Source: Oryzias latipes
Taxonomy: Eukaryota; Chordata; Actinopteri; Beloniformes; Adrianichthyidae
Assembly: GCF_002234675.1 (NCBI RefSeq)
Contig: NC_019866.2
Span: 12,305,261 to 12,369,260, forward strand
Direction of reading: 5' to 3'
Length of the DNA: 64,000 nt
Part shown: piece after piece, positions 22,991 to 36,900 of the stretch
Layout: every line of letters begins with the position of its first letter
Position numbering within the stretch: position 1 is the first letter of the stretch
Made by a program: the position numbers and the translations under genes
Notes under the pieces: generated by a model
What the model saw: the letters and a program-made list of their open reading frames with translations, nothing else
The model's database searches: none
Told to the model about the DNA's origin: nothing

Positions 22991-25900
22991 GGTCTGGAGC
23001 AGGTTTAGTTGAAGGTTAGTCGCTTTCAGAGAGCTGAAGGAGCATAACGTGTCCATTTCAAGATGATTTAGTGGATGAAGAAGCTCAGATAATACTTTTT
23101 CCACTGAGGGTGATAAGACCACGTATGGATGTTGGAAAGATCAACTTTTTTACATTGATCTAACTTAGTTATTTGCTTCTTAAGATAAATATGTTTTTGA
23201 GTTCAGTCAACCTATAAATAACACGTAGTTATCAGACATAGTTATTTTACTTTCATTCAAATTAATTCAATTGTACTGTTGTTAGATTGGCAGTGCAAGG
23301 AATTGTGGGATACCATTCCCTTTGCCTATCTGGGCAGATTTGTTTAATTCTTTCTTCACCATGAGTGAGAGGGTGATGAGTTTATTTAGCACCACTGGTG
23401 CTCCTTTTATATTTTAATAACATAAGTTAAAATCAGAGGTATGATAACTGTATGTATGTTATATATTGCAAATCCAAACCGTTTCTTTCATTTCAATGAT
23501 ATAAAAATTAGTATATCTGCAGCCTCAAACTTAGACATATATGAGAGTTCAAGAAGTATGGAAGATGGAAAAACATTCAATTAAATTGGAGTAAAATGAC
23601 ATTTAGTTGGATAAATATGTAATTTCGAGTTGTATAAACAATTATTGAGTTTGATAGACATAAGAAATTAGATTGAATAACATATAAGTTGCATTTCTAG
23701 CACAGACTAGATGACACATTTGTTATATTATTAGGATGCATTTATTGATGCTAGCTGAGGCACTGCTTTATATACAGCCACCTTGAATCGGATGTAGAGT
23801 GTTGTTTTGACCCAGTGTTGTGTTGCTCTTTTTGTAGAACACATCAGCGGTGTGGTCCAACAACATTCATCTTTTGCTGAAAAGGATGGGACCACATCAA
23901 GAAAAAGAAAATCCTCGGCTGAAGAGGTGCCTGCTGGGAAAAAGTTAAAACTCTCCCAGACCAGCAGCAGCCAAGAACCAAAACAACTTGACTCCGAGTC
24001 TGACAGCGGTGAGATGATTGTAATACTATCTGTTGCCCCTCACTGTTAACAAATGGATTACTGTGAAAAATATTTGACCTTAGCAGCTGATTTGGACTCA
24101 ATCTGACAGAAAGATCATTGAAACAGTGAAAAATAAAATCATTGTTTTAAATGATTTCCCTCCCATCAGAAACAACATAAAATAATATAAACTAACGAAA
24201 GTTCCCTTTATGAGATTAAAATTCAGGCGTTTAAGCCTGTTAATCAGAAATGTTCAATCTTTTTTATCTGATTTATAAATAATGAAATGCCATTTGAGTT
24301 GTGTGACGTTCAATGACATGTAGTTTGTAAACAGTAAAAAGCAGTGACAGGCACACCCCCCCCACACACCCCCCCCCCCCCCCACACACACACACACACA
24401 CACACACTGCTCTAACCTTTAACACCTTTACTTGACTATAAAAATCATAAAAATGATCAGAATCTGGCATTCAAGTGGCATTTCTAGCACAGATTAGATG
24501 ACACATTTGTTATATTATTAGGATGCATTTATTGATGCTAGCTGAGGCACTGCCTTATATACAGCCACCTTGAATCGGATGTAGAGTGTTGTTTTGACCC
24601 AGTGTTGTGTTGCTCTTTTTGTAGAACATATCAGCGGTGTGGTCCAACAACGTTCATCTTTTGCTGAAAAGGATGGGACCACATCAAGAAAAAGAAAATC
24701 CTCTGCTGAAGAGGTGCCTGCTGGGAAAAAGATAAGACTCTCCCAGACCAGCAGCAGCCAAGAACCAAGACAACTTGACTCTGAGTCTGAAAGCAGTAAG
24801 ATGATTTTCAGTTAACAGATGTATTGCCTCATAAAATATTTGACCTTAGCAGCTGATTTGGACTCAATCTGACAGGAGGATTGTTTAAAAAGTGAAAAAA
24901 ACTGATTTTGTTCAATTAAATTATATTGGAGAACGCTTTTCCAAAAAAACTGTATTTGGTAAAATAAGTCAAAAGATAAATATATTTAAGATAGAAATAT
25001 TTGTTATAATGTTTCAAAGCTCATCTTCTGCAATCTCTGTGTGTTGGTCATTGAAACATTTTTCACATGTAAAATTTCAGATTCTTGCTGATAAATATGG
25101 TGTTCAATAATTTCACATAAAAATTGTATTTAGTTTTAATGCATATTTAAAAAAAAGTATACATATTGATGTCTAATGTGTACAGTAAAATAACACCAGC
25201 ACTTCAATTGAGCACAAATTATTCTGTGAGGAACAGAAGATGTCATGTTGATCACTTAACTCACTTAATTCCATTCAAGACACAAATTTTGTCAAAGGTT
25301 TGGCAGAAAACTTTTGCATTTAAACACTTATCTGTCACTTTTAAACATCAAATAAAAAGATAGAAGTAGAATGAAATACTTAAGTTAAATACTCAACAAA
25401 GCTTGATGAAGAGATTAAGAAGTTAAAGCAAAAGTTTAATGCAACCCTTCAATGTTTCAGTCATAAAACTGTTGAACTTTAACTAAACTGTTAATTCAGG
25501 ATTATTCCCTTTGAAAAACTGTCAACTCTGTTTTTCAGTAGCCAGAGTTGATCCAGAACTGATCCGATCCAAATCGGCTGCTGTAATCCACTTCATACAA
25601 TCAGCAAACGCTTTTGCATGTCTTTAAATCAATCCTGTTAAAGGAGATTTGAAAAGTTCTGTTTTCTTTTCACACTTTTCCCTCAGACAAAAAGGAATCC
25701 TTTTATTCTGGGTTAACTCTTTCTTTAGCAACAGTGTCTAAAACATGTGTCTGCTCTTCTTCTCATCTTCAGAATGTGACAGTTCTTCAGAGGCCGGAAG
25801 TTCTTCCCAAGAAAAAAGCTCTTGTCCACGGAAAAGTTGGAAGAGCCACTCTTCATGCGATGCTCTGCTTGAAGGTGAAAATAATAGTCAGGTTTCTTAA

Positions 25901-27382
25901 TCAGTGAAGGAAGACTTTCAAATCCTCTTGAATTACTTTTTCCTCACAGTCATAACTGAATGTTTTTGGTGTGTCTCTGTAGTAAAATACAAGAAAGAAG
26001 GCCTGCTGGGAGAAGGAGGCTATGGATCAGTTTATGCTGGCTATCGCATTTCTGATGGGTTACCAGTAAGTGTGACGTAGAGCAGCTCTTGATGGAGCAG
26101 ATCAGGAGGGAAATACTCACCAAAGCTCTGTTTGTGTCCTACAGGTAGCAATCAAATACATCCCATCTGAGAACGTGATTAGAGATCTGGTAAGTTCAGC
26201 TGCTGTCTCTGCTGCTCACCTGAAGTCTTCTGACCCTCATCTTACACTTTTCTGGCATTTTGCAGGCTGATGATGGGAAGCAGCTCCCCACTGAGGTAGC
26301 CATCATGCTAAAAGCAGCTGATGGAAGAAATGGACCTGTGGGAACCTCAGCCTCCGTCTCCCTGCTGGATTTCTACGACCTGGAAGACGACTTAATCCTG
26401 GTTTTAGAGAGACCAAACCCTGTTGAGAGTCTCTTTGAATACTCACTAGACAAAGACAACTTAGAGGAGAAAGACACCAAGGTAGGCTGGTTCTGAAATG
26501 ACGGCCTGCTCACAGCATGTCTTTGTTTTCTCTTTCTCCCTCTGAGGAGGTCTTCCTCCATGTCCTTCTTCTCAGAGTATTCTGTGTTTCCTGTCTTCCT
26601 CAGATCATTATGGAACAGATTGTCCAAGGTTTGAAAGAGCTTGAAGAAAAGAACATCTTTCATCGGGACATCAAGTTGGAGAACATTTTAATAGAGACTG
26701 GCTCTGACGTCCCACGAGCACGCCTCATTGATTTTGGAATGAGCTCTTTCACAGAGAGGGACACAGTTCATGAGATGGACTATGGTGAGTGATCAGCTCT
26801 CTGCTTCTCTTTTTCACTATTTGGGGGGGCAGATCGCACATATTTAAAGGAGCTTTCCTGTCCAGTTATTTCTGTAGCTCATATAATATCAGAACATGAA
26901 AATAAAAATGTGAATTTCAGAGAAAAATAAGATGTATGGTGACACAGCGATCCAATAACTGAGCTGGGAACAGCTGACAGGAAGACACATACAGTTGAGA
27001 GTAAAACTAAAATGTGTTTCATTTTTGTGTGTTTTGCAGACAAAGCTGACCATGACCCCCCTGAGTTTAATTTTGGATCCTACTCAGCCGGGCCCACCAC
27101 AGTGTGGCAGCTAGGGGTTGTGTTGTATGAAGTTATGCACGGAGACCTATTCAACACAAATGATTTTCTGGAGAAAAAACAGGAAATAAGCCAGGAGCTG
27201 TCCAGAGGTAAAAACACCTTCCCTACTTGGCTGAGTGGCTGGATCTCTGCATCTGTGTGCTTCATTCTTTTATGTTCTTCTTCACAGAATGCAAGAACTT
27301 CTTAGAACAGTGTTTAGCTCCACTTCCAGAGAACAGGCCCACGCTAGACGAGCTCCTTCTTCATCCGTGGCTTCAAAGATAA
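22569..27382 (+). CDS. PIM-like serine/threonine kinase
   Basis: Exons: 22569-22605, 23838-24008, 24625-24795, 25773-25874, 25983-26065, 26145-26189, 26266-26481, 26604-26784, 27040-27207 and 27288-27382. The frame stays open throughout: 422 residues with both copies of exon 2, or 365 with one. The N-terminal part (MENSTELHSICE, then KRKSS and KK-rich stretches) is disordered and may hold nuclear localisation signals. The catalytic domain has every key element: glycine loop GEGGYGSVYAG, VAIK lysine, TEVAIM glutamate, HRDIKLEN, DFG and PPEF in place of APE, with VWQLGVVLYE resembling the PIM hallmark. PIM kinases are constitutively active survival kinases; fish genomes carry very many divergent PIM-like genes of unknown role. 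Exons 2a and 2b are the same length (171 nt), and both enter and leave in phase 1, so either or both can be spliced. The start ATG was chosen because its exon ends in matching phase. Substrate is unknown. Confidence 0.85.
23690..24800 (+). repeat. Tandem duplication of about 787 bp containing kinase exon 2
   Basis: The block starting GCATTTCTAGCACAGA near 23,690 recurs near 24,477 and runs through exon 2 in each copy. A C-run and a CA dinucleotide repeat at about 24,355-24,407 lie at the end of the first unit, near the duplication joint. The exon copies differ at a few positions (for example KLKL versus KIRL near the end). Confidence 0.9.
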
Positions 27383-27934
27383 GAGGATCAAGCCATGATG
27401 GAGGACTCATGAGACTCATGCACCTAAGAAAGGAAGGACATACAGGGAAGTAACATCTCCCTGTAAATATGTGGGTTCATTCAGACACTGCCCCCACAAT
27501 TCTACAAAAATCCAATTCGGTTTGATTAGTTGGGCTTGCACCCCCCACCCCCGCTGGATACATCGCAGTCACTGTAAGTTGCAGAGTGCACCAGAGGCCT
27601 AAAAGAGGTTGTTGTGGTGAAGTCTAGTTACAAAGGGGTTCCGCCTTTTAGTGGCGGTTCGTCTCAATTGCCAGTGAAGAAACCAACAGAACCCAACATC
27701 CATTAAAACTTGGGCCCTCGAAGTGACTCTGCAACCTAGCAGCGTGGAAGGCCCACTGCTGGGAGACCACAGCAGGTGGGTGCAGAGCTGTGCTGTGGCT
27801 GTAGCATGTCTTCCTGTTGCCCGAACTCTCCCAGCAAAACATTCCCTAGCATTACACTAAATTATGACATTTGTATTAGGCTACAATTCTACTTTAATTT
27901 AAATGTATTGTTTTTTATTATTATATAGGGAAAG
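27383..27934. other. 3' flank of the kinase gene, up to the satellite
   Basis: This should include the kinase 3'UTR, but no clear polyadenylation signal is seen before the satellite. Only short unsupported frames occur. A fragment near 27,640-27,840 may be an old repeat. Confidence 0.35.
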
Positions 27935-30900
27935 AAAAAAAACATTTTATAAGCGTCAGTGCAATAAAAATTGGGGAAAGTTATGGGGTAAACTGTGACA
28001 TTGTTATTAGGGGGGGTGGTGGCGGGCCAAAGGGGGGGAGGCGGTAGGGGGGGGGCATGCCTCCTCTGTTAATACCTGGTTGCTGGCCCCTCTTCAGAAA
28101 ATGCCCCCCCCGCCCAAAAAAAAATTATTTATTTAGCCTTAATGCAATAAAAATAGGTTGAGATATAGGGGAAACAGTGACGTTGTCATTAGGACGGGTG
28201 GTGGCGGGCCAAAAGGGGGGGGGGGCGGTTAGGGGGGCCATGCCTCCTCTGTTAATAGCTGGTTGCTGGCCCCTCTTCAGAAAATGTCCCCCCTCCAAAA
28301 ACAAATTATTTAGCCTCAATGCAATAAAAATTAAGGAAAGATATGGGTTAAACTGTGACGTTGTCATTAGGACGGGTGGTGGCGGGCCAAAGGGGAGGGG
28401 GGGGGGGGTATGGGGGGCCATGCCTCCTCTGTTAATAGCTGGTTGCTGGCCCCTCTTCAGAAAATGCCCCCCCCCAAAAAAAAAAATATTTATTTAGCCT
28501 TAATGCAATAAAAAATAGGTTGAGATATGGGTGAAACAGTGACATTGTCATTAGGACGGGTGGTGGCGGGCCAAAGGGGGGGGGGGGGGGGCATGCCTCC
28601 TCCGTCAATTGCTGGTTGCTGGCCCCTCTTCAGAAAATGCCCCCCCCTAAAGAAGAACATTTTTTTAGCGTCAGTGCAATAAAAATTGGGGAAAGTTATA
28701 GGATAAACTGTGGCATTGTTATTAGGGCGGGTGGTGGCGGGCCAAAGGGGGGAGGGGCGGTAGGGGGGGCCATGCCTCCTCTGTTAATAGCTGGTTGCTG
28801 GCCCCTCTTCAGAAAATGTCCCCCCTCCAAAAAAATTTTTTATTTAGCCTTTATGCAATAAAAAATAGATTGAGATATAGGGGAAACAGTGACGTTGTCA
28901 TTAGGACGGGTGGTGGCGGGCCAAAAGGGGGGGGGGGTAGGGGGGGCATGCCTCCTCCGTCAATTGCTGGTTGCTGGCCCTTCTTCAGAAAATGCCCCCC
29001 CCCCCCAAAGAAAAATTTTTTTTTAGCGTCAGTGCAATAAAAATTGGGGAAAATTATAGGGTAAACTGTGACATTGTTATTAGGGCGGGTGGTGGCGGAC
29101 CAAAGGGGGGGGGGGCGGTTGGGGGGGCCATGCCTCCTCTGTTAATAGCTGGTTGCTGGCCCCTCTTCAGAAAATGTCCCCCCTCCAAAAACAAATTATT
29201 TAGCCTCAATGCAATAAAAATTAGGGAAAGATATGGGTTAAACTGTGACGTTGTCATTAGGACGGGTGGTGGCGAGCCAAAGGGGGGGGGGGGGGGAGGG
29301 GGGCATGCCTCCTCCGTCAATTGCTGGTTGCTGGCCCCTCTTCAGAAAATGCCCCCCCCTAAAGAAGAACATTTTTTTAGCGTCAGTGCAATAAAAATTG
29401 GGGAAAGTTATAGGATAAACCGTGGCATTGTTATTAGGGCGGGTGGTGGCGGGCCAAAGGGGGGAGGGGCGGTAGGGGGGGCCATGCCTCCTCTGTTAAT
29501 AGCTGGTTGCTGGCCCCTCTTCAGAAAATGTCCCCCCTCCAAAAAAATTTTTTATTTAGCCTTTATGCAATAAAAAATAGATTGAGATATAGGGGAAACA
29601 GTGACGTTGTCATTAGGACGGGTGGTGGCGGGCCAAAAGGGGGGGGGGTAGGGGGGGCATGCCTCCTCCGTCAATTGCTGGTTGCAGGCCCCTCTTCAGA
29701 AAATGTCCCCCCTCCAAAAACAAATTATTTAGCCTCAATGCAGTAAAAATTAGGGAAAGATATGGGTTAAACTGTGACGTTGTCATTAGGGCGGGTGGTG
29801 GCGGACCAAAGGGGGGGGGGGGGCGGTTGGGGGGGCCATGCCTCCTCTGTTAATAGCTGGTTGCTGGCCCCTCTTCAGAAAATGTCCCCCCTCCAAAAAC
29901 AAATTATTTAGCCTCAATGCAGTAAAAATTAGGGAAAGATATGGGTTAAACTGTGACGTTGTCATTAGGACGGGTGGTGGCGGGCCAAAGGGGAGGGGGG
30001 GAGGTATGGGGGGCCATGCCTCCTCTGTTAATAGGTGGTTGCTGGCCCCTCTTCAGAAAATGTCCCCCCCCCCCCAAAAAAAATTATTTATTTAGCCTTA
30101 ATGCAATAAAAAATTAGGTTGAGATATGGGGCAAACTGTGACGTTGTCATTAGGACGGGTGGTGGCGGGCCAAGGGGGGCGGTAGGGGGGTCCATGCCTC
30201 CTCTGTCAATTGCTGGTTGCTGGCCCCTCTTCAGAAAATGTCCCCCCCCCAAAAAAAATTATTTATTTAGCCTTAATGCAATAAAAAAATAGGTTGAGAT
30301 ATGGGGTAAACTGTGACGTTGTCATTAGGACGGGTGGTGGTGGGCCAAAAGGGGGGGGTAGGGGGGGCCATGCCTCCTCTGTCAATTGCTGGTTGCTGGC
30401 CCCTCTTCAGAAAATGCCCCCCCCCCCAAAGAAAAAAATTTTTTTTGCGTCAGTGCAATAAAAATTGGGGAGAGAGATGGGGTAAACTGTGACATTGTTA
30501 TTAGTGTGGGTGGTGGCGGGCCATTGGGGGGGGTGGGGGGGGGCATGCCTCCTCTGTTAGCCTCAATGTAATAAAAAATAGGTTGAGATATGGGGCAAAC
30601 TGTGACGTTGTCATTAGGACGGGTGGTGGCGGGCCAAGGGGGGCGGTAGGGGGGGCCATGCCTCCTCTGTCAATTGCTGGTTGCTGGCCCCTCTTCAGAA
30701 AATGTCCCCCCTCCAAAAACAAATTATTTAGCCTCAATGCAGTAAAAATTAGGGAAAGATATGGGTTAAACTGTGACGTTGTCATTAGGGCGGGTGGTGG
30801 CGGACCAAAGGGGGGGGGGGGGGGCGGTTGGGGGGGCCATGCCTCCTCTGTTAATAGCTGGTTGCTGGCCCCTCTTCAGAAAATGTCCCCCCTCCAAAAA

Positions 30901-33900
30901 CAAATTATTTAGCCTCAATGCAGTAAAAATTAGGGAAAGATATGGGTTAAACTGTGACGTTGTCATTAGGACGGGTGGTGGCGGGCCAAAAGGGGGGGGG
31001 GGTAGGGGGGGCATGCCTCCTCCGTCAATTGCTGGTTGCTGGCCCTTCTTCAGAAAATGCCCCCCCCCCCCAAAGAAAAATTTTTTTTTAGCGTCAGTGC
31101 AATAAAAATTGGGGAAAATTATAGGGTAAACTGTGACATTGTTATTAGGGCGGGTGGTGGCGGACCAAAGGGGGGGGGGGGCGGTTGGGGGGGCCATGCC
31201 TCCTCTGTTAATAGCTGGTTGCTGGCCCCTCTTCAGAAAATGTCCCCCCTCCAAAAACAAATTATTTAGCCTCAATGCAATAAAAATTAGGGAAAGATAT
31301 GGGTTAAACTGTGACGTTGTCATTAGGACGGGTGGTGGCGAGCCAAAGGGGGGGGGGGGTAGGGGGGCATGCCTCCTCCGTCAATTGCTGGTTGCTGGCC
31401 CCTCTTCAGAAAATGCCCCCCCCTAAAGAAGAACATTTTTTTAGCGTCAGTGCAATAAAAATTGGGGAAAGTTATAGGATAAACCGTGGCATTGTTATTA
31501 GGGCGGGTGGTGGCGGGCCAAAGGGGGGAGGGGCGGTAGGGGGGGCCATGCCTCCTCTGTTAATAGCTGGTTGCTGGCCCCTCTTCAGAAAATGTCCCCC
31601 CTCCAAAAAAATTTTTTATTTAGCCTTTATGCAATAAAAAATAGATTGAGATATAGGGGAAACAGTGACGTTGTCATTAGGACGGGTGGTGGCGGGCCAA
31701 AAGGGGGGGGGGTAGGGGGGGCATGCCTCCTCCGTCAATTGCTGGTTGCAGGCCCCTCTTCAGAAAATGTCCCCCCTCCAAAAACAAATTATTTAGCCTC
31801 AATGCAGTAAAAATTAGGGAAAGATATGGGTTAAACTGTGACGTTGTCATTAGGGCGGGTGGTGGCGGACCAAAGGGGGGGGGGGGCGGTTGGGGGGGCC
31901 ATGCCTCCTCTGTTAATAGCTGGTTGCTGGCCCCTCTTCAGAAAATGTCCCCCCTCCAAAAACAAATTATTTAGCCTCAATGCAGTAAAAATTAGGGAAA
32001 GATATGGGTTAAACTGTGACGTTGTCATTAGGACGGGTGGTGGCGGGCCAAAGGGGAGGGGGGGAGGTATGGGGGGCCATGCCTCCTCTGTTAATAGGTG
32101 GTTGCTGGCCCCTCTTCAGAAAATGTCCCCCCCCCCCCAAAAAAAATTATTTATTTAGCCTTAATGCAATAAAAAATTAGGTTGAGATATGGGGCAAACT
32201 GTGACGTTGTCATTAGGACGGGTGGTGGCGGGCCAAGGGGGGCGGTAGGGGGGTCCATGCCTCCTCTGTCAATTGCTGGTTGCTGGCCCCTCTTCAGAAA
32301 ATGTCCCCCCCCCAAAAAAAATTATTTATTTAGCCTTAATGCAATAAAAAAATAGGTTGAGATATGGGGTAAACTGTGACGTTGTCATTAGGACGGGTGG
32401 TGGTGGGCCAAAAGGGGGGGGTAGGGGGGGCCATGCCTCCTCTGTCAATTGCTGGTTGCTGGCCCCTCTTCAGAAAATGCCCCCCCCCCCCAAAGAAAAA
32501 AATTTTTTTTGCGTCAGTGCAATAAAAATTGGGGAGAGAGATGGGGTAAACTGTGACATTGTTATTAGTGTGGGTGGTGGCGGGCCATTGGGGGGGGTGG
32601 GGGGGGGCATGCCTCCTCTGTTAGCCTCAATGTAATAAAAAATAGGTTGAGATATGGGGCAAACTGTGACGTTGTCATTAGGACGGGTGGTGGCGGGCCA
32701 AGGGGGGCGGTAGGGGGGGCCATGCCTCCTCTGTCAATTGCTGGTTGCTGGCCCCTCTTCAGAAAATGTCCCCCCTCCAAAAACAAATTATTTAGCCTCA
32801 ATGCAGTAAAAATTAGGGAAAGATATGGGTTAAACTGTGACGTTGTCATTAGGGCGGGTGGTGGCGGACCAAAGGGGGGGGGGGGGCGGTTGGGGGGGCC
32901 ATGCCTCCTCTGTTAATAGCTGGTTGCTGGCCCCTCTTCAGAAAATGTCCCCCCTCCAAAAACAAATTATTTAGCCTCAATGCAGTAAAAATTAGGGAAA
33001 GATATGGGTTAAACTGTGACGTTGTCATTAGGACGGGTGGTGGCGGGCCAAAGGGGAGGGGGGGAGGTATGGGGGGCCATGCCTCCTCTGTTAATAGGTG
33101 GTTGCTGGCCCCTCTTCAGAAAATGTCCCCCCCCCCCAAAAAAAATTATTTATTTAGCCTTAATGCAATAAAAAATTAGGTTGAGATATGGGGCAAACTG
33201 TGACGTTGTCATTAGGACGGGTGGTGGCGGGCCAAGGGGGGCGGTAGGGGGGTCCATGCCTCCTCTGTCAATTGCTGGTTGCTGGCCCCTCTTCAGAAAA
33301 TGCCCCCCCCCCAAAAAAAATTATTTATTTAGCCTTAATGCAATAAAAAAATAGGTTGAGATATGGGGTAAACTGTGACGTTGTCATTAGGACGGGTGGT
33401 GGTGGGCCAAAAGGGGGGGGTAGGGGGGGCCATGCCTCCTCTGTCAATTGCTGGTTGCTGGCCCCTCTTCAGAAAATGCCCCCCCCCCCCAAAGAAAAAA
33501 TTTTTTTTTGCGTCAGTGCAATAAAAATTGGGGAGAGAGATGGGGTAAACTGTGACATTGTTATTAGTGTGGGTGGTGGCGGGCCATTGGGGGGGGTGGG
33601 GGGGGGCATGCCTCCTCTGTTAGCCTCAATGTAATAAAAAATAGGTTGAGATATGGGGCAAACTGTGACGTTGTCATTAGGACGGGTGGTGGCGGGCCAA
33701 GGGGGGCGGTAGGGGGGGCCATGCCTCCTCTGTCAATTGCTGGTTGCTGGCCCCTCTTCAGAATATGTCTTCCCCCTAAAAAAAATTTTTTTTTAGCCTT
33801 TATGCAATAAAAAAATAGGTTGAGATATGGGGCAAACTGTGACGTTGTCATTAGGACGGGTGGTGGCGGGCCAAAGGGGGGGGGGGGGGTAGGGGGGGCA

Positions 33901-36900
33901 TGCCTCCTACGTCAATTGCTGGTTGCTGGCCCTTCTTCAGAAAATGCCCCCCCCCCCAAAGAAAAACATTTTTTTTGCGTCAGTGCAATAAAAATTGGGG
34001 AAAGTTATAGGATAAACTGTGGCATTGTTATTAGGGCGGGTGGTGGCGGGCCAAAGGGGGGAGGGGCGGTAGGGGGGGCCATGCCTCCTCTGTTAATAGC
34101 TGGTTGCTGGCCCCTCTTCAGAAAATGTCCCCCCTCCAAAAAAATTTTTTATTTAGCCTTTATGCAATAAAAAATAGATTGAGATATAGGGGAAACAGTG
34201 ACGTTGTCATTAGGACGGGTGGTGGCGGGCCAAAAGGGGGGGGGGGTAGGGGGGGCATGCCTCCTCCGTCAATTGCTGGTTGCTGGCCCTTCTTCAGAAA
34301 ATGCCCCCCCCCCCAAAGAAAAAATTTTTTTTAGCGTCAGTGCAATAAAAATTGGGGAAAGTTATAGGGTAAACTGTGACATTGTTATTAGGGCGGGTGG
34401 TGGCGGACCAAAGGGGGGGGGGGGCGGTTGGGGGGGCCATGCCTCCTCTGTTAATAGCTGGTTGCTGGCCCCTCTTCAGAAAATGTCCCCCCTCCAAAAA
34501 CAAATTATTTAGCCTCAATGCAATAAAAATTAGGGAAAGATATGGGTTAAACTGTGACGTTGTCATTAGGACGGGTGGTGGCGAGCCAAAGGGGGGGGGG
34601 GTAGGGGGGCATGCCTCCTCCGTCAATTGCTGGTTGCTGGCCCCTCTTCAGAAAATGCCCCCCCCTAAAGAAGAACATTTTTTTAGCGTCAGTGCAATAA
34701 AAATTGGGGAAAGTTATAGGATAAACCGTGGCATTGTTATTAGGGCGGGTGGTGGCGGGCCAAAGGGGGGAGGGGCGGTAGGGGGGGCCATGCCTCCTCT
34801 GTTAATAGCTGGTTGCTGGCCCCTCTTCAGAAAATGTCCCCCCTCCAAAAAAATTTTTTATTTAGCCTTTATGCAATAAAAAATAGATTGAGATATAGGG
34901 GAAACAGTGACGTTGTCATTAGGACGGGTGGTGGCGGGCCAAAAGGGGGGGGGGTAGGGGGGGCATGCCTCCTCCGTCAATTGCTGGTTGCAGGCCCCTC
35001 TTCAGAAAATGTCCCCCCTCCAAAAACAAATTATTTAGCCTCAATGCAGTAAAAATTAGGGAAAGATATGGGTTAAACTGTGACGTTGTCATTAGGGCGG
35101 GTGGTGGCGGACCAAAGGGGGGGGGGGGGCGGTTGGGGGGGCCATGCCTCCTCTGTTAATAGCTGGTTGCTGGCCCCTCTTCAGAAAATGTCCCCCCTCC
35201 AAAAACAAATTATTTAGCCTCAATGCAGTAAAAATTAGGGAAAGATATGGGTTAAACTGTGACGTTGTCATTAGGACGGGTGGTGGCGGGCCAAAGGGGA
35301 GGGGGGGAGGTATGGGGGGCCATGCCTCCTCTGTTAATAGGTGGTTGCTGGCCCCTCTTCAGAAAATGTCCCCCCCCCCCAAAAAAAATTATTTATTTAG
35401 CCTTAATGCAATAAAAAATTAGGTTGAGATATGGGGCAAACTGTGACGTTGTCATTAGGACGGGTGGTGGCGGGCCAAGGGGGGCGGTAGGGGGGTCCAT
35501 GCCTCCTCTGTCAATTGCTGGTTGCTGGCCCCTCTTCAGAAAATGTCCCCCCCCCAAAAAAAATTATTTATTTAGCCTTAATGCAATAAAAAAATAGGTT
35601 GAGATATGGGGTAAACTGTGACGTTGTCATTAGGACGGGTGGTGGTGGGCCAAAAGGGGGGGGTAGGGGGGGCCATGCCTCCTCTGTCAATTGCTGGTTG
35701 CTGGCCCCTCTTCAGAAAATGCCCCCCCCCCCCAAAGAAAAAAATTTTTTTTGCGTCAGTGCAATAAAAATTGGGGAGAGAGATGGGGTAAACTGTGACA
35801 TTGTTATTAGTGTGGGTGGTGGCGGGCCATTGGGGGGGGTGGGGGGGGACATGCCTCCTCTGTTAGCCTCAATGTAATAAAAAATAGGTTGAGATATGGG
35901 GCAAACTGTGACGTTGTCATTAGGACGGGTGGTGGCGGGCCAAGGGGGGCGGTAGGGGGGGCCATGCCTCCTCTGTCAATTGCTGGTTGCTGGCCCCTCT
36001 TCAGAAAATGTCCCCCCTCCAAAAACAAATTATTTAGCCTCAATGCAGTAAAAATTAGGGAAAGATATGGGTTAAACTGTGACGTTGTCATTAGGGCGGG
36101 TGGTGGCGGACCAAAGGGGGGGGGGGCGGTTGGGGGGGCCATGCCTCCTCTGTTAATAGCTGGTTGCTGGCCCCTCTTCAGAAAATGTCCCCCCTCCAAA
36201 AACAAATTATTTAGCCTCAATGCAGTAAAAATTAGGGAAAGATATGGGTTAAACTGTGACGTTGTCATTAGGACGGGTGGTGGTGGGCCAAAAGGGGGGG
36301 GTAGGGGGGGCCATGCCTCCTCTGTCAATTGCTGGTTGCTGGCCCCTCTTCAGAAAATGCCCCCCCCCCCCAAAGAAAAAAATTTTTTTTGCGTCAGTGC
36401 AATAAAAATTGGGGAGAGAGATGGGGTAAACTGTGACATTGTTATTAGTGTGGGTGGTGGCGGGCCATTGGGGGGGGTGGGGGGGGGCATGCCTCCTCTG
36501 TTAGCCTCAATGTAATAAAAAATAGGTTGAGATATGGGGCAAACTGTGACGTTGTCATTAGGACGGGTGGTGGCGGGCCAAGGGGGGCGGTAGGGGGGGC
36601 CATGCCTCCTCTGTCAATTGCTGGTTGCTGGCCCCTCTTCAGAATATGTCTTCCCCCTAAAAAAAATTTTTTTTTAGCCTTTATGCAATAAAAAAATAGG
36701 TTGAGATATGGGGCAAACTGTGACGTTGTCATTAGGACGGGTGGTGGCGGGCCAAAGGGGGGGGGGGGGGTAGGGGGGGCATGCCTCCTACGTCAATTGC
36801 TGGTTGCTGGCCCTTCTTCAGAAAATGCCCCCCCCCCCAAAGAAAAACATTTTTTTTGCGTCAGTGCAATAAAAATTGGGGAAAGTTATAGGGTAAACTG

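Noticed and set aside
23807-24049. Frame starting just upstream of kinase exon 2 as the gene start
   Set aside because: It has no ATG start; the sequence before 23838 is an intron ending in TTTTTGTAG, and exon 1 with matching phase lies at 22569-22605.
28971-36515. Many 80-208 codon frames with GGGGPKGGG and PPPLW repeats
   Set aside because: They are read-throughs of the tandem satellite on both strands, change with G-run length, and have no start context or homology.
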